The translations under genes were made by a program, and so were the position numbers. A stretch of DNA of 64,000 bases from the NCBI GenBank assembly GCA_900708905.1, contig CAADRB010000005.1, positions 3,855,801 through 3,919,800 of the forward strand. Direction: 5' to 3'. This DNA is from Hymenolepis diminuta (Eukaryota > Platyhelminthes > Cestoda > Cyclophyllidea > Hymenolepididae). Below the pieces are notes generated by a model that had not been told where the DNA came from, ran no database searches, and was given only the letters and a program-made list of their open reading frames with translations. This document shows positions 12,825 to 24,335 of the stretch, one piece after another. The number at the start of each line of letters is the position of its first letter. Position 1 is the stretch's first letter.

Positions 12825-15800
12825 CTAATCAGTACAAGGTACAAGAATTCTCAACAAGTCTTTTATGAAGGCTGTATTTTCTGCCATCATGCTATTCCAT
12901 TCGATTTTCTGCAATTAAATGGGAATGTGTCTTACTCTTGCATTTTTTATGAAGTTTTAGACAAGAAAATATCATGTTTGGTTATACTTACTCGTAGAAT
13001 TTTCGTCAAAATTTCACAGCCGCCAAGTTCAACTACATTTTTACGGGCATGATGTGTTTTAACTACTAGTTCCCAAAAGATTCGGAAAACGTGTGGTTGG
13101 CAGAAATTCCCTGTGAACACGTCTCCGGCGCCTAAATATATAATGAAATTTTGGAGATAGGAAAGTTTTTCCTTGTCATCTTCAACAAGTACTTCGTGCA
13201 CTTCCCCCTCGCTCAAATATAACCTAGCGGTAGTTTTAATCAAAGTTTGTATATATAATGGATTTATGCTGATTTCATTTAAGTCGGTCTCGGATATACT
13301 CTAAATAATGAAGTTTTATAGTGTTATTGGAAAAAAAACGTGATATAAGCGGTGGAAAATAAGTGAGTAAGAGCTATTTCCATAAAATTTAAGAAAAAGT
13401 GATAAGCATAAAATGATAGAAGAGAAGAGATTTAAATACGGAAATATATGATTGCTTACCTCAAGACAATTATTCAATATTAGATGGATTGTATGAAACA
13501 CTGAAGTGGCAAAATGGAACCGTCTGAGGTTGTGAAATAGAAGTTCACAATATCTTTTGTAGTCAAATGACTGAAAAAAAAGCATACAGTACGTTTTAAA
13601 CACGTCAAAATGGGACAATTTTAAGTGAATAAGAACTTACAATTCGATGATCTCCCTGCAAGTGAAGAAAAATGTCCTGACAGGGATAGAAGAACATTTC
13701 ATCGCTCAACTTGTCCGTTACACGAAATGTCAGATTCATTAGGCGGTTAAGTAGCTCAACTGGTAAGTCCTTCCAAGTAAGACTTTTAGTTAAATTGACT
13801 ATTGACATAATGCCTTCAGGGAAACAAACATACGAAATTTCCAGCCCTTCTAGTGTACTTATTACCAACTGAAAATGACCAATTGGTCGCTCATAGCACA
13901 TTACATCAGGAGGAATTTTCTTCAATAAAAAGTATACAAGCAAACACTTACTTCTAGGAGATTAAAAGTGAAGATATGTTCTTCTTCCTCTCCATCAACC
14001 TCTGCATCAATCTCTATAGACTCCGAAATACTTTCAAAAGCACATTTCAGATAGAATGGTCTATTAACATATCGCTTTATTATCTTCGTGATCTGCTCTT
14101 CCCCTTTTCCGTCGATAATCTGAAGCAAAGTTTAAAATTATGCAGAGAACAAAAACTAGGGAAGGATTAAATTAAATTGCTAAATGCAGTTATTTTTTCC
14201 TCCTAATTTATATTTAAATCTGGAAAATGTCAAATACAAGACTTATTAGAAATCACCACTGAGATGCAGCTTAATAAGAGGTTGTAAAATTCGTGAATAA
14301 TCCGGGCTTCCACAATTGGTTGAAATAATGTTTAGGACCTCCAGAAATGATCAAACAAAATGATGACAAAATCACTCTGAAACTCATTTATTTTATAGCT
14401 CAGGCACTCTAACGAAATTGAACTAACCCTTCAACAAATTTACCCGATTCGTCTTGACTCCCAACATCTGATTTGTTCATTTCCTAATTGCCATGCTTTC
14501 CAGTGATTTAAATTAACAAAAGTATTGATTTTTTTCTATATACATTAATAATAAACTGATGTGGCACCCTTTCGTGAAAATAAAAGTAGCTTTGTTTAAA
14601 TGGACGTCAAATTGAATTCAACAAGCAGCTTACTTCAAGGGTGGGAAATTTTTCAAAAAATTCCTTTAGATCAGTGTTGAAGGCAATTAGTCCGAGGAAT
14701 TGTAAGTTTGAATGATTTTTAATTAAATCCCTATATTGAAAAAAAATGATTCATTTTTATCAGTATACTCCTTAATGAGCAAATTTTTGCAAAACCAGAA
14801 ATTGCAGAGTAATATTTTACCTTGAATTCATTAAATTGTTCGATTCAAAGAGCTCAAACTTTCCATCTATATGTATTTGTAACTTACAGAATATCTATCC
14901 TAGTGAGGCGAAAAGGATTGCCACTTATATCTAAATGCTTCAAATGCGGTGCAAATTGACTTTGAATAAAAAGGTCAACCACCGGAAGGCGTAAAGTAGC
15001 AGTGTAGCCAATATGCGACAGATCGAGCACGCGGAGTTCTTTTAAATCCAGAAGCACAGACAAGGCCATTTCAAAGTCAGAATCAGTTTCTAATGGAATT
15101 TGATGCATAATCAATCCGACCAAGGTTTCCTTTAGATCCTTCAATGAAGTAATATCATTCACCTCAGTCTCTGATATATCAAGATATCTCAATCGAGGGA
15201 GAAATTTCACCAAATCATTAAGACATCTGGAATTAATTTTTGTGTTGCTGATATTAAGGTGCTGTAAATTTTTGAATTGTTCCATAGGCAAGACTACTGA
15301 CCCGTTCGATTGTGCGTCAAAAGAGATCCGACTAACATTGAGAGTATGAAGATCTTTAAAAGTACTTTTGCTCAAATTATCAATCAAGTCATTCAAAGTT
15401 ATGCCTCTCACATTCTCGGCTGTTAATTTGTAGAGAGCGAAGTCTTTCAAAAATGATATTGACGATGGTGTCAAATAGATATTTCGTAGACTCACTGAAT
15501 GCATACCTATGTTCGGATTTAAAAATAATGAAAAATGTTCCTTTGTTAATTTCTTTCGATTTCCAAGTTCTTCTAGGAGAATATCGGCTGCTGGTGGAGC
15601 AATATACCAGTCAGAAAGAGGGAAAAACCATTCAAATTCCGGTTTCGTGCCGTTAGAGGTCTGTTTTATCATTGATTCGAAATTTTCTGCTATAGACCTA
15701 GCACATAATCTTTTCAGAGGAGGTGGATCGGTGCTCCCGTAGTCTGAACCTATAAAATGATAAAATAAATTATAACGTAAATTGAGGGTCTTATACGAAG

Positions 15801-15865
15801 GATGATACTAAATTCATATAAGACTAAAAATTTAAAGGAGAATTCAATGTTATTCTACCTTCCAT
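12825..15865 (-). CDS. ZYG11-family protein, copy B (CUL2 substrate-receptor type)
   Basis: Family role: ZYG11/ZER1 proteins recruit N-degron substrates to CUL2-RING ubiquitin ligases. Eight exons on the minus strand: 15865-15859, 15749-14888, 14730-14634, 14119-13952, 13868-13641, 13570-13460, 13300-12992, 12908-12825. All have GT/AG ends and the phases join to 621 residues. Start: ATGGAAG, then a GTAGAA donor; this first exon is the least certain. Features: BC-box-like PLKRLCARSI (residues 13-22), leucine-rich repeats within about 85-285 (YLDISETEVNDITSL, LRVLDLSH), then ARM-type helices (GKGEEQITKIIKRYVNRPFY; VELLNRLMNLTF; ARKNVVELGGCEILTKIL). Human ZYG11B is near 744 residues; the C-terminal ARM repeats after about residue 594 are replaced by a 27-residue tail. 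The last exon is tentative but has a good acceptor and a poly(A) signal just after its stop. Confidence 0.8.
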
Positions 15866-17590
15866 TGTGCCCTTCAAGTAAAAACGTATATCTGCTCCTT
15901 TAAGGTCAAACACAGTGATTTAAAAACATAAATGAATTTTATTAATCACAATTCAATTACTAACCAGTTCTCAATTTTCAAAATATTCACTAAGTACTTC
16001 TTTCTCAAAACTTGAATTCCACATTTCAGGTGGTTATTTTTAAATTCACGAACAAATAATAGGATGTCATTTTGAAAGGTAAGTTTTTACTCAAATATGT
16101 GCAGAAACACAAATTTTAATATTGAAGTACTTCAGTAGATTGGAAAATTGAAAATATTTTAAACTAACATCAGTTAAAAACTTTCCGTAAAATTACTAGC
16201 ACTTTTAAAGGTTCCATTTCCGACCACTTGATCCTTTTTCCGGTTTGTACTATTTTATTTATTTTCAGTCCGTTATTATGGTTGACATTTTGTTTTACTG
16301 AATTGTACAGTCGAGTTTGGGAAATTCGTATTAATTAGCATTAATATCCCCACCTGCAAGTAAATAAAAAAATTTAGCTATTATTTTTGCCTTTTTTTAA
16401 GTGGCAATAATCTTCAACTCCAACGCATTTAAACAAAAGTGTATTCTAGTCACGTACCCATGAATCTACTATACATTCCTACTCAAATCGTAGAAGTAGG
16501 CGTACTTTCTCTGGTAGTCATTGTTTGATTCTCTCTATTTCTTGACGTTATCACATGGCACCTCGCCAATTATATTCACTTATTCAAATTACAACAACGC
16601 TTTCCAAAGCTTCACATACCACCGAAATAAGTTAACAAGGCAGTCATAAATCTCAAACTCAGAACTCTTTTTCTGTAACTTCTACCCATCTTTAAAAGTA
16701 TTTAACGAAGAATTTAGAGAAAGCGCTTGTTCACTCCAATAAACCATTTATTGATGGTTTCAAGTTCTGAAATTCAATAGATCCACTCGTTGATGGTTAT
16801 TAAAACCTCGACAATCACTGGTGGCCGTTCGTAGATTTGTTCAGGTGGAAGACGCTCAAAACTGCTAATAATGTTAACAGTTTCTCGACCAAAGTCTGCA
16901 TTTCTACTTTCCAACTTCTCCACTTCAGACGCATATTCAAAGTCGTCTAACCGTGATATAAGATTCCCACCAACTCATTACAGAAAATTGTTTCTTCTCC
17001 CATAAAACGAGAATTAAAGCATGAAATGAGGTCTGTATTACAAAGTCGGCACTAGTCAGGTTTTAACGCAATCTGAAAAATATACAATTATTTCATTAAT
17101 GAAAATATTCAGCATACGAGACCTTGAAACTTTCCACTTGTTTATTATTTAGCAGTCTGAGATCGACTTAGACCATTGTCAGTAGAAAAGAAGGCAGAAG
17201 TTGAAACTTTCCAAGTGCAATAATAGTGCATTGTATTGTTTCACTCTGCCAATTGTTTGCTAACCCCCATTCCATCTTCAATGTGTTTTCTTATTACTTT
17301 ATAAGACAGTTTTGTTTGTAAAAGCTGAAAATTCAACTATGATTTTCATAAGAAACTTCTTCTCCTTTAGAACAAGACTGCAACATTTCACAGGTCAAAT
17401 AGTGAAATTAGTCTCCTCTTGAATCCTTCCGTTAAACAGGAATATGTATACACAGCATGGTGATAATTATTCTTCTTTCTGTCAATGACAGTAATTTACA
17501 AACCACTCTAATCTAACGAAAATGATACATTTCAGTCCCACTATCTTATTTTACAATGTTGCTATAATTACAAACCAATCACTTCTTTCA
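15866..17590. other. Spacer without a recognisable gene
   Basis: Lies between ZYG11 copy B and the small secreted-protein gene. It should hold the 5' UTR and promoter of copy B, which I could not delimit. No coding signal seen. Confidence 0.5.
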
Positions 17591-17597
17591 CTGAGGT

Positions 17598-17605
17598 TAT
17601 AAAAG
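17598..17605 (+). promoter_or_regulatory. TATA box (TATAAAAG) of the secreted-protein gene
   Basis: A full TATAAAAG motif lies 67 bases before the ATG at 17673. The spacing fits a start site about 30 bases downstream and a short 5' UTR. Confidence 0.6.
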
Positions 17606-17672
17606 TGGGCAGCACTAGACAGATGCAACCAGAGGTCATCGCTTGTGGTAGGAGATTTCACGCTTGGAAACC

Positions 17673-18145
17673 ATGCTATCCGCCTCCACTTTGCTTACAA
17701 TTATCGCCTCTGCTGTCGCTCTGACAAATGATGAAATCAAGGTGAGCATTTTCATCTCAGTTTTTGTCGAACTCCTTTGGCATGATATGATTGATCCATC
17801 ATTTTGAAGGAAAAGTACATGACGAGTGATCGGGTTGATGAAGCTGTCGACACTTGCATGGAAGATGAAATGTGCACCATCCCCATCAGATTTGACATGT
17901 GCCTTACATATGAATTATTTCAAATTGCTCGTCAACGAGACAACGTCGACATACACTTTCCTGAAAGCCTTGAAACTGACGCGGAGTACAACTGCAAGGC
18001 AACAATTGAAGATTTGGATATTTGCATTTATAAGTATAAGAAGGACAAGATTCAAAATAATGAGGCAGAGTTAATCGTCGAGCCAAGACTTTCCATATTT
18101 GATTACATTCAACATTTTATCAAACCCTATTTCGGCCCAAAATAA
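17673..18145 (+). CDS. Small secreted cysteine-containing protein, two exons
   Basis: Exon 1 is 17673-17741 and exon 2 is 17810-18145, separated by a 68-base intron with a GTGAGC donor and a TTTTGAAG acceptor; the join is in phase and gives 134 residues. Residues 1-17 (MLSASTLLTIIASAVAL) form a typical signal peptide, and exon 1 encodes little else, a common design for secreted proteins. The mature part is acidic, with five cysteines (DTC, EMC, DMC, YNC, DIC), so at least one would be unpaired within the chain. A TATA box lies upstream and AATAAA overlaps the stop codon. I do not recognise the family; an excretory-secretory protein of a parasite is an inference from the signal peptide and small size. 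The gene looks intact. Confidence 0.75.
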
Positions 18146-18146
18146 A
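18141..18146 (+). promoter_or_regulatory. Poly(A) signal AATAAA overlapping the stop codon
   Basis: The signal shares its bases with the last lysine codon and the TAA stop of the secreted-protein gene, so the 3' UTR should be only some 15-30 bases long. A TA-repeat follows directly. Confidence 0.65.
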
Positions 18147-18148
18147 TG

Positions 18149-18161
18149 TATATATATATAT
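18149..18161. repeat. Short (TA)n run
   Basis: About six TA units immediately after the poly(A) signal of the secreted-protein gene. Confidence 0.8.
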
Positions 18162-18164
18162 GAT

Positions 18165-20285
18165 TTTTATCACTATCACTTCTCATGACACCGCATTCGG
18201 AATGCCTAGATTCCTCCTTTATTCGAATGCAGGAATCAGTGTGTTGCATACTCCCTCCTAAGAGTTTTAGCTCACGTCGTACTTTTGTTTAGAGTGCTGA
18301 TCTCATCCACCAGCTCAGAGCCACAAGAAGGTGCATATGATTCTAAGTAGTATGACCAACCATTCGTTCATATCGATTGGTCAAACGAACTCCGACTATC
18401 CCAGACGGGAAGGACGCAGAGCTTCAATGATCAAATCATGCTAATGAAGTTTTGCAACCATTGAAATAGGAGTCCATTTTTCCTGGCAGTTCATGTAGAT
18501 CATCTGAATGTCTAATCGATTGACATTGATTTAAATACATATTAGCATTAATGCAGAATGAATAATAGCAAAGCGAAAATGAATATTTCAGTACACTTCG
18601 TTGATATTATTAATAAAACCACTCCTCTTACCACCCTGAGTGAATTCTCTTCTGTGGTTTCTGCTATCTTAAGGACGTGGTGTTTCCCCGACGTGTAAAA
18701 ATGTCAGCATTGACCATCAGAACCAAACAACTGGTCAACAATCACCGAAGATTGTGGATCATTTACCTTGGGGACAAATTATGGCATTCGAATTTTGAAC
18801 GTGAAACGACCAATTGCCTATTTAATGAATGTTCTACAACTCGAGTCCGAAATTCCAATGAAGCAACCATTATGATGCTCTCTTTCTCATCCTCTCACTT
18901 CACTTTTGTTGAGCTTCACTCACTCCATTTCACTTACCTTCTCGCAACGATATCATTGCACATTGATAACATTGAACCCATCGTTATGGGTTCTACTAGC
19001 ACCCTTAAATACATCGATTAAGTAGATACAATACTAAGATCTAAACATTACATGAACAGTATGACTTTAAGATCAAAATATGATCTTAAACCCATTTGAC
19101 CATGATCCATGAACTTTTAGGGAAATAACAATTAATGAGGGCACGTTAATAGGCAAAAACAGAGAAACATTTAAAAGAAGATATTTTCTATAGCAAATAG
19201 CGTCCCAAAGCTCCAATCTTCTCCACTTTAGGGGGGTTAAAAGGGATGGATGAAGAGGAAATACACAACTTATCGGTCAAACAATTTCCAGATAAGGACA
19301 TTATCAATCACGATTTTGACACAAGTGTCAATTATCAGTGACATAGTTGCGGTTCTACGAAATCCGCTTCACTGAATCACATTTCTCTGGATTTTAACAT
19401 GATTCATTTCTTCGATTTCATTTTTCTCTCACTTGATCATCAATTATGTACCTAATTTGATATTACCACTCTTTAATATCATCGTAGAGCTAAACCACCA
19501 TGAATTGAAACTACCCTTAACTATGCACATCTCCGGTAATTCTACTTTTTGTAAAATATTTGAGCAAGAGTGAGCAAGAAGTTTAATCATTGGGCAGCTG
19601 ACTCGTCTCTCCAAAATATCATTTTCAAGGAGAAGTATCTAGGACTATTATGCTACATTTGGGTCATAGGATCAAAGAATATTAAGCTCAAAGGCGCAGT
19701 CTAGATCACTTATCTTGTTGACACCGTTGGGGCAATAATACAGACACTGAATTCAATCTTGTTATTATTTGAGGGAGAAGCACAACATTCTTAGAAACGT
19801 CCATTACAATTAGTAACTCGAAGTTTTCACCTTGATTTTTTTCATTTTGGACACTCGAAGCAGTTGTAAATTGTAGTAATGAATGCTATTTCCTCTATGA
19901 ATGTGTGTATATCTGAGCAGAAACTTGCGAGCCAATGACGCTTAAAAAGAAAAGCGTGCGAAAGAGTATGTCAGGAGTGATATGGTGTGAAATTATGAAT
20001 ACTCGAATTTTCGGCTTCAGCCCTACAATCATTGAGCACTTAAAATCACCAACTTATTGGTCTGTAAAGTGTACCAATGTTAATTCTTATTCGTGCATTC
20101 CAATAGGGACAAATTGTCAGCAAAGTGTCTACTTACTACAATTAAGTACAACTATTTGCACACATTTCAAATTCTACATAGGATTAAACCTCAACAGGAA
20201 TACCTTTTTCCATCTTATTTCTAGAATTCTACAGCTTCTGTGCAAGTTATCGAGTCAAATATCTTCTTAGTATTCTTAATGTATA
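18165..20285. other. Spacer without a recognisable gene
   Basis: Open frames at 18677-19021 and 19935-20270 (each about 110 residues) show no motif, signal peptide or flanking splice or poly(A) signal that would support them. Confidence 0.5.
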
Positions 20286-20289
20286 CACT

Positions 20290-20400
20290 TCTTTACAGTC
20301 AGAGATCACGAGATCGATGACCATCTGTGTGCATCAGGTGGTGTCGATGGCCAACCTCTGTGGTTAATTCTGACCAGCTAAAAGCGGTGGTGCAATGTCA
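20290..20400 (+). repeat. Probable SINE fragment, tRNA-like head
   Basis: The words gtcagagatcacgagatcga and a following gatggcca stretch resemble the head of the SINE copy at 42060-42178 (read on its minus strand: gtcagagatcacgggatcg). Only the head region is recognisable. Confidence 0.4.
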
Positions 20401-20690
20401 GTTTCTCTTAAGAGGAGAGTGGCTTCCCGCTTCCCAATTCAAACGTGACTAATATTTTCCCAAATGGACTTAGAAAGTTCCCCTTTAAAATATTTATTGA
20501 ACATCCACTCTTCTTTAGCAAAATATGGCCATTTCCAGATGAAAACGCATCTGTAAGGAAATAACAAGGATTAAATTTCTATTAATAAAATTGATGGCAA
20601 TAAGCTGGTAATAAAAGTTTATATTTTGTGAGATATTCTGAAATATTACTTATTTCATTTCCAAAATAATGCAAGCTTCTCCCTCACTCA

Positions 20691-20740
20691 NNNNNNNNNN
20701 NNNNNNNNNNNNNNNNNNNNNNNNNNNNNNNNNNNNNNNN
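20691..20740. other. Assembly gap (50 N)
   Basis: Exactly 50 N, a conventional gap of unknown size. The sequence on the two sides may not be contiguous. Confidence 0.99.
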
Positions 20741-21215
20741 GTATTGTCTTTTACGATCTACAAGCCCGATATCCGAGCTCCAAATGTAATAGAGATGCGA
20801 GGGCGAGAACACGCAAAGTCAGATAATCACAAAACCGATACATTTATGACTTTGAAATATACAAGCTGGAAAATTATATAAAATCTGATATTTGTGTGAA
20901 ATACGGTGGATACGAATAAAAAAATATTATTTTCTCATATGGAAATATCTAATAAATACTGCTTTCATGTAAAAATAGTAGTTTCCCCCTTCTTTGTAGA
21001 ACTTCATCTTCTGACTCGTTTGAAGTCCTGCCTTTACCTCAGTTTTCTTTTCCAGGGGGGGAGAGAAATATGTCATAGAAACTGATTCAGCATTTTGATT
21101 TGATTAATTTGCTGAAATTAAAATCTGAAAATTCCAGTCTTAATTTAATTTGTAAAAATATGTGCTATTTTATTAGTAGAAAGTAACCAGGTGAGGAGGA
21201 GTGAAAGTCGTGCAG

Positions 21216-21368
21216 TACATCTGTAAACTCTGCCAGCCTCCTCACGATACAACTACACCTTGCTCAAAGGCAATTGACTATTTGACCAATATTCCTAATT
21301 TCGCTACCAAATTCGAGCTTGCTCATGATCTTTCCGAAATTGAGGCTCTTCTGCAAAATACAAAATAA
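21216..21368 (+). CDS. Candidate terminal exon with zinc-finger-like cysteines
   Basis: From 21216 the frame reads YICKLCQPPHDTTTPC, then about 35 further residues rich in acidic and hydrophobic positions (FELAHDLSEIEALLQ), and ends at TAA 21366-21368, where AATAAA overlaps the stop. The CxxC...H...C spacing recalls a B-box or RING-type zinc site, but too few ligands are visible to name one. The frame is closed by TGA near 21196, so an acceptor is needed; TGCAG just before 21216 fits in position but has a poor pyrimidine tract. Upstream exons may be lost in the N gap. It may be a gene end or a pseudogene piece. Confidence 0.3.
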   Translation, partial: YICKLCQPPHDTTTPCSKAIDYLTNIPNFATKFELAHDLSEIEALLQNTK

Positions 21369-22169
21369 ATAAAAATATGCGAAAAGTTTCAATAAAGAGC
21401 TGATATTAGATTTGTATTTTCTGATAAGATATACAAATGTTCAGTTGCTAACAGAGTTTGTGGAACTGAGTTCACACTCTTGAAATTAATAGGCCAATGA
21501 GAAACCGGACATGTACAGTAAGAAGGTAGATAAATGTAATGTCTAGAGTGAGTCCTGAGATGAAATAGCCTTTGCATGATCTACGATCGCAAAACCAGTA
21601 ATCATCTGGGCGCTGGTGACCCGTTCAGCCATATTTTCATTGAATGAAAGATGAGATTGCCTACTGAAGACTTAAGTGAGGGTAATGTGGACTTCAGCTC
21701 TTTTGCCAATGTTCAATATAGGACGCAGTTTATAAAAACCCTTGGAAGCTGAGATGGATATCAGGAAATTGTTGGAATTAAGACACAACTCACCAGCGTT
21801 GGTAACGATAACATGCGTCTGAGAACTAGCCATGAGCACAAAGTGCGCCCGTCACAGTCTCCTCAAATTCTCACAAAGTAATCAGGCTATACCACAATTA
21901 AGTCTTCCAAAATTTTAAACATCGAGTATTTCTTTCTGGTTTGTTTTGCTTTAACAATATTTCAAATGCAAATTTACTCAACAACACAGAGTACATTATG
22001 AATCTGGAAATAATTCATATACATCTCATAGTTGACCTTCACTACTTCCGATCGAATTTTCCATTGAGACGAGTTGTGCAGGCGTATTCAGCCCTAAATC
22101 TTTCGTGAGTTTAAACAGTACGAATAAGCCAAATCACTCAGTGAAACTACCACTCGATGACAACTGAAT

Positions 22170-22464
22170 TCAAGAAAACCATAACTGTGGTCTTACTACC
22201 ATCTCTGACGATTTCTCAAGAAATAGTGAATTTCTCAATATTTGCAAAACGTTTGAGAGCTTGTCCACAGAAATTAAGGTTCTTTCTGCAAAAATTAAGG
22301 CTATAATGTCTCCTGATATTTCTAACATATCCATTACCACTGGTTCTCCATATTCTGTAAAAACTTCTCAATCTCCAGTTGTGCCTATCTCTCCTAAACT
22401 GCCTCCTATTGCCACCTTCATTGAGGCAGCCAATGATGACGTGAATCAATCAGAGATAGTGTAA
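22170..22464 (+). CDS. Candidate terminal exon or ORF fragment, Ser/Pro-rich
   Basis: This frame is open from after a TGA at 22167 to TAG... a stop ending at 22464. It contains a short helical stretch (FESLSTEIKVLSAKIKAI), then a serine/proline-rich segment and an acidic end. AATAAA follows at 22517-22522, about 50 bases after the stop. No domain is recognised and no upstream exon was found. It could be the end of a gene, or a gag-like remnant of a retroelement. Confidence 0.2.
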
Positions 22465-22524
22465 CATTAATCAATCTCATGCACTCTATGGAAATTTTCA
22501 TGCCTAAAATCGTTCGAATAAATT

Positions 22525-24335
22525 AGATACTACTCTCCCTCCTTATGATATCAAGGGTGCCTCATATTTACGTACCTTCCTTGACTATGTTTTCTATGGG
22601 GTAAAATATAAATATTTCTTTCTTTATCTGGAGCTCGGGTTTCAATTCCAGTCACTTTGGCCTTAGCCTTTCAGGGATACTTTTGGGGTTCATGTTTGTT
22701 GGAGAAAAAGTTGTTAGGATAAGTGGAGGACATTTACAATGAGTCTCATGGTCGGAGATTTGAATTCTCCTGTAGCTTCATGACCACTCATTTCACAATC
22801 TAACCTTCATCTTTTTAATACCAGAAGAAAAACCACTCTTCTTTGGGGATTGGGTGGTTGCTCCACTCCTATCTTCACTTCTGCATAGGATTTAACTGGG
22901 TTAGCACCACTGAAGTCCGCTAAATGCCTAAAGCAACTGAGCTCCCTGAACAGTATTTACTCAAGCTGGTCACCTTGTGAAACACATACCTTTCACATGA
23001 ACCTGTCAACTATTTACGCTAATCACGCGAAATCACATTCTTATTATATCAAAGATTTTGAGTAAAGAAATTTCCATAACAAGTCTTTGTTATTAACGTT
23101 GACGTTAAAATCTCCAAAAGTGAAAATCACACTTGAAAATGTCAATGTTCCTTTTGGTCTTCAAAGTGCCTGTCAATGCAATCTTTCGAACTCGTAAGAA
23201 ATTCTCTTGTCATTCTCTTTTTCTTGTTTTCGTAATATTTTAGGGGGCGTTTTAGGCAACTACAACTTTATTTGCGCCATTACGAACACCCTGGAGAGCT
23301 GCCATTGGGAAATCTTTTGAAACATCTGAAAAGCAATGCAGGTTCACATTTCATCAGTCAATATGCCTCCCCTCAGAGGTACCAACCATTTCCCATGTTA
23401 CATTTTCTAATAATTAAATGAAATTGATACCGTGATTCCTAGCTTAATGAGTTTCAAATATTAATTTAAATAACGATACTAAAACACATATTTTCCTTTC
23501 CTCCAACGCAACTAAACGGCTTCAGGTGGATAACAAAATGAACTTGTGAGAAAATTGATGTTAGTGCCTCAATCTCCCAAAAAGTCACTGCCAAACATCT
23601 GCGAGAAATCGAATGTGGTGCAAACTACTCACAACGTGAAAATCTCTCGTTCCACTGATCTGATCAAGTAATAATGTGAATTTATTTATAAGAGAGATTA
23701 GACTTAAATGCGGATGTTTTCTGAATCCAACATGAGTTCCCTCCAATGTCTGTTTGTTGTCCTTCTTCCTCAGTAAAACCTCGGCTCGGGGCATTTGACG
23801 AATGCATTTCGGTCGCTTCGAATGGAAATTTGCTCCACGTCCCAGTTCTCGACGACGATTCAATTGTTCATTTACCACTTAAAGAAAGTACTTCTATTCC
23901 CACCTATTTTTCAGTTTAAGATTCTCATCGTCAACATTAATTGTCCTCCCATGTCTGAAGTTTGCAGATTTATGCAATGAAAATAAATACCTTTGAAGAA
24001 GAGGAGAAATGGATCCACTCAACAGAGTGTTGCAATCTTCCATTGATTCTGGTTTGTCTCAAATATAAATATTCATTCCGCAAGACTTCATCTCCTCTCT
24101 ACGCCCAACACCTTTTAATGTAAAGAGATAACTCGCTCGTGAACTATTTATTTTCCAGAAGGTTGTCTTTCCATGAAAGATAACAAAGTTGAAAAGGAGA
24201 AGCGATTGAAGCAATTGTCAATTTACGATTCTATTCTTCTGCGTTTCAATTAAAATTGTTCATTAGTTCGTATTCAAGAGGAAGTATAAATAGTTCCAAA
24301 TGGANATATTAACTGCCCAAACATTTCCATGAAAN
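22525..24335. other. Spacer without a recognisable gene
   Basis: Contains a minus-strand open frame at 23878-23585 (97 residues, basic) without recognised motif. Two single N (24305, 24335) sit at the edge of the inverted-repeat arm, which suggests uncertain assembly there. Confidence 0.5.

Noticed and set aside
20880..20990. Possible third copy of repeat R1
   Set aside because: Only the AT-rich word aaaaaatattattttct matches; the diagnostic left-end and central words are absent.
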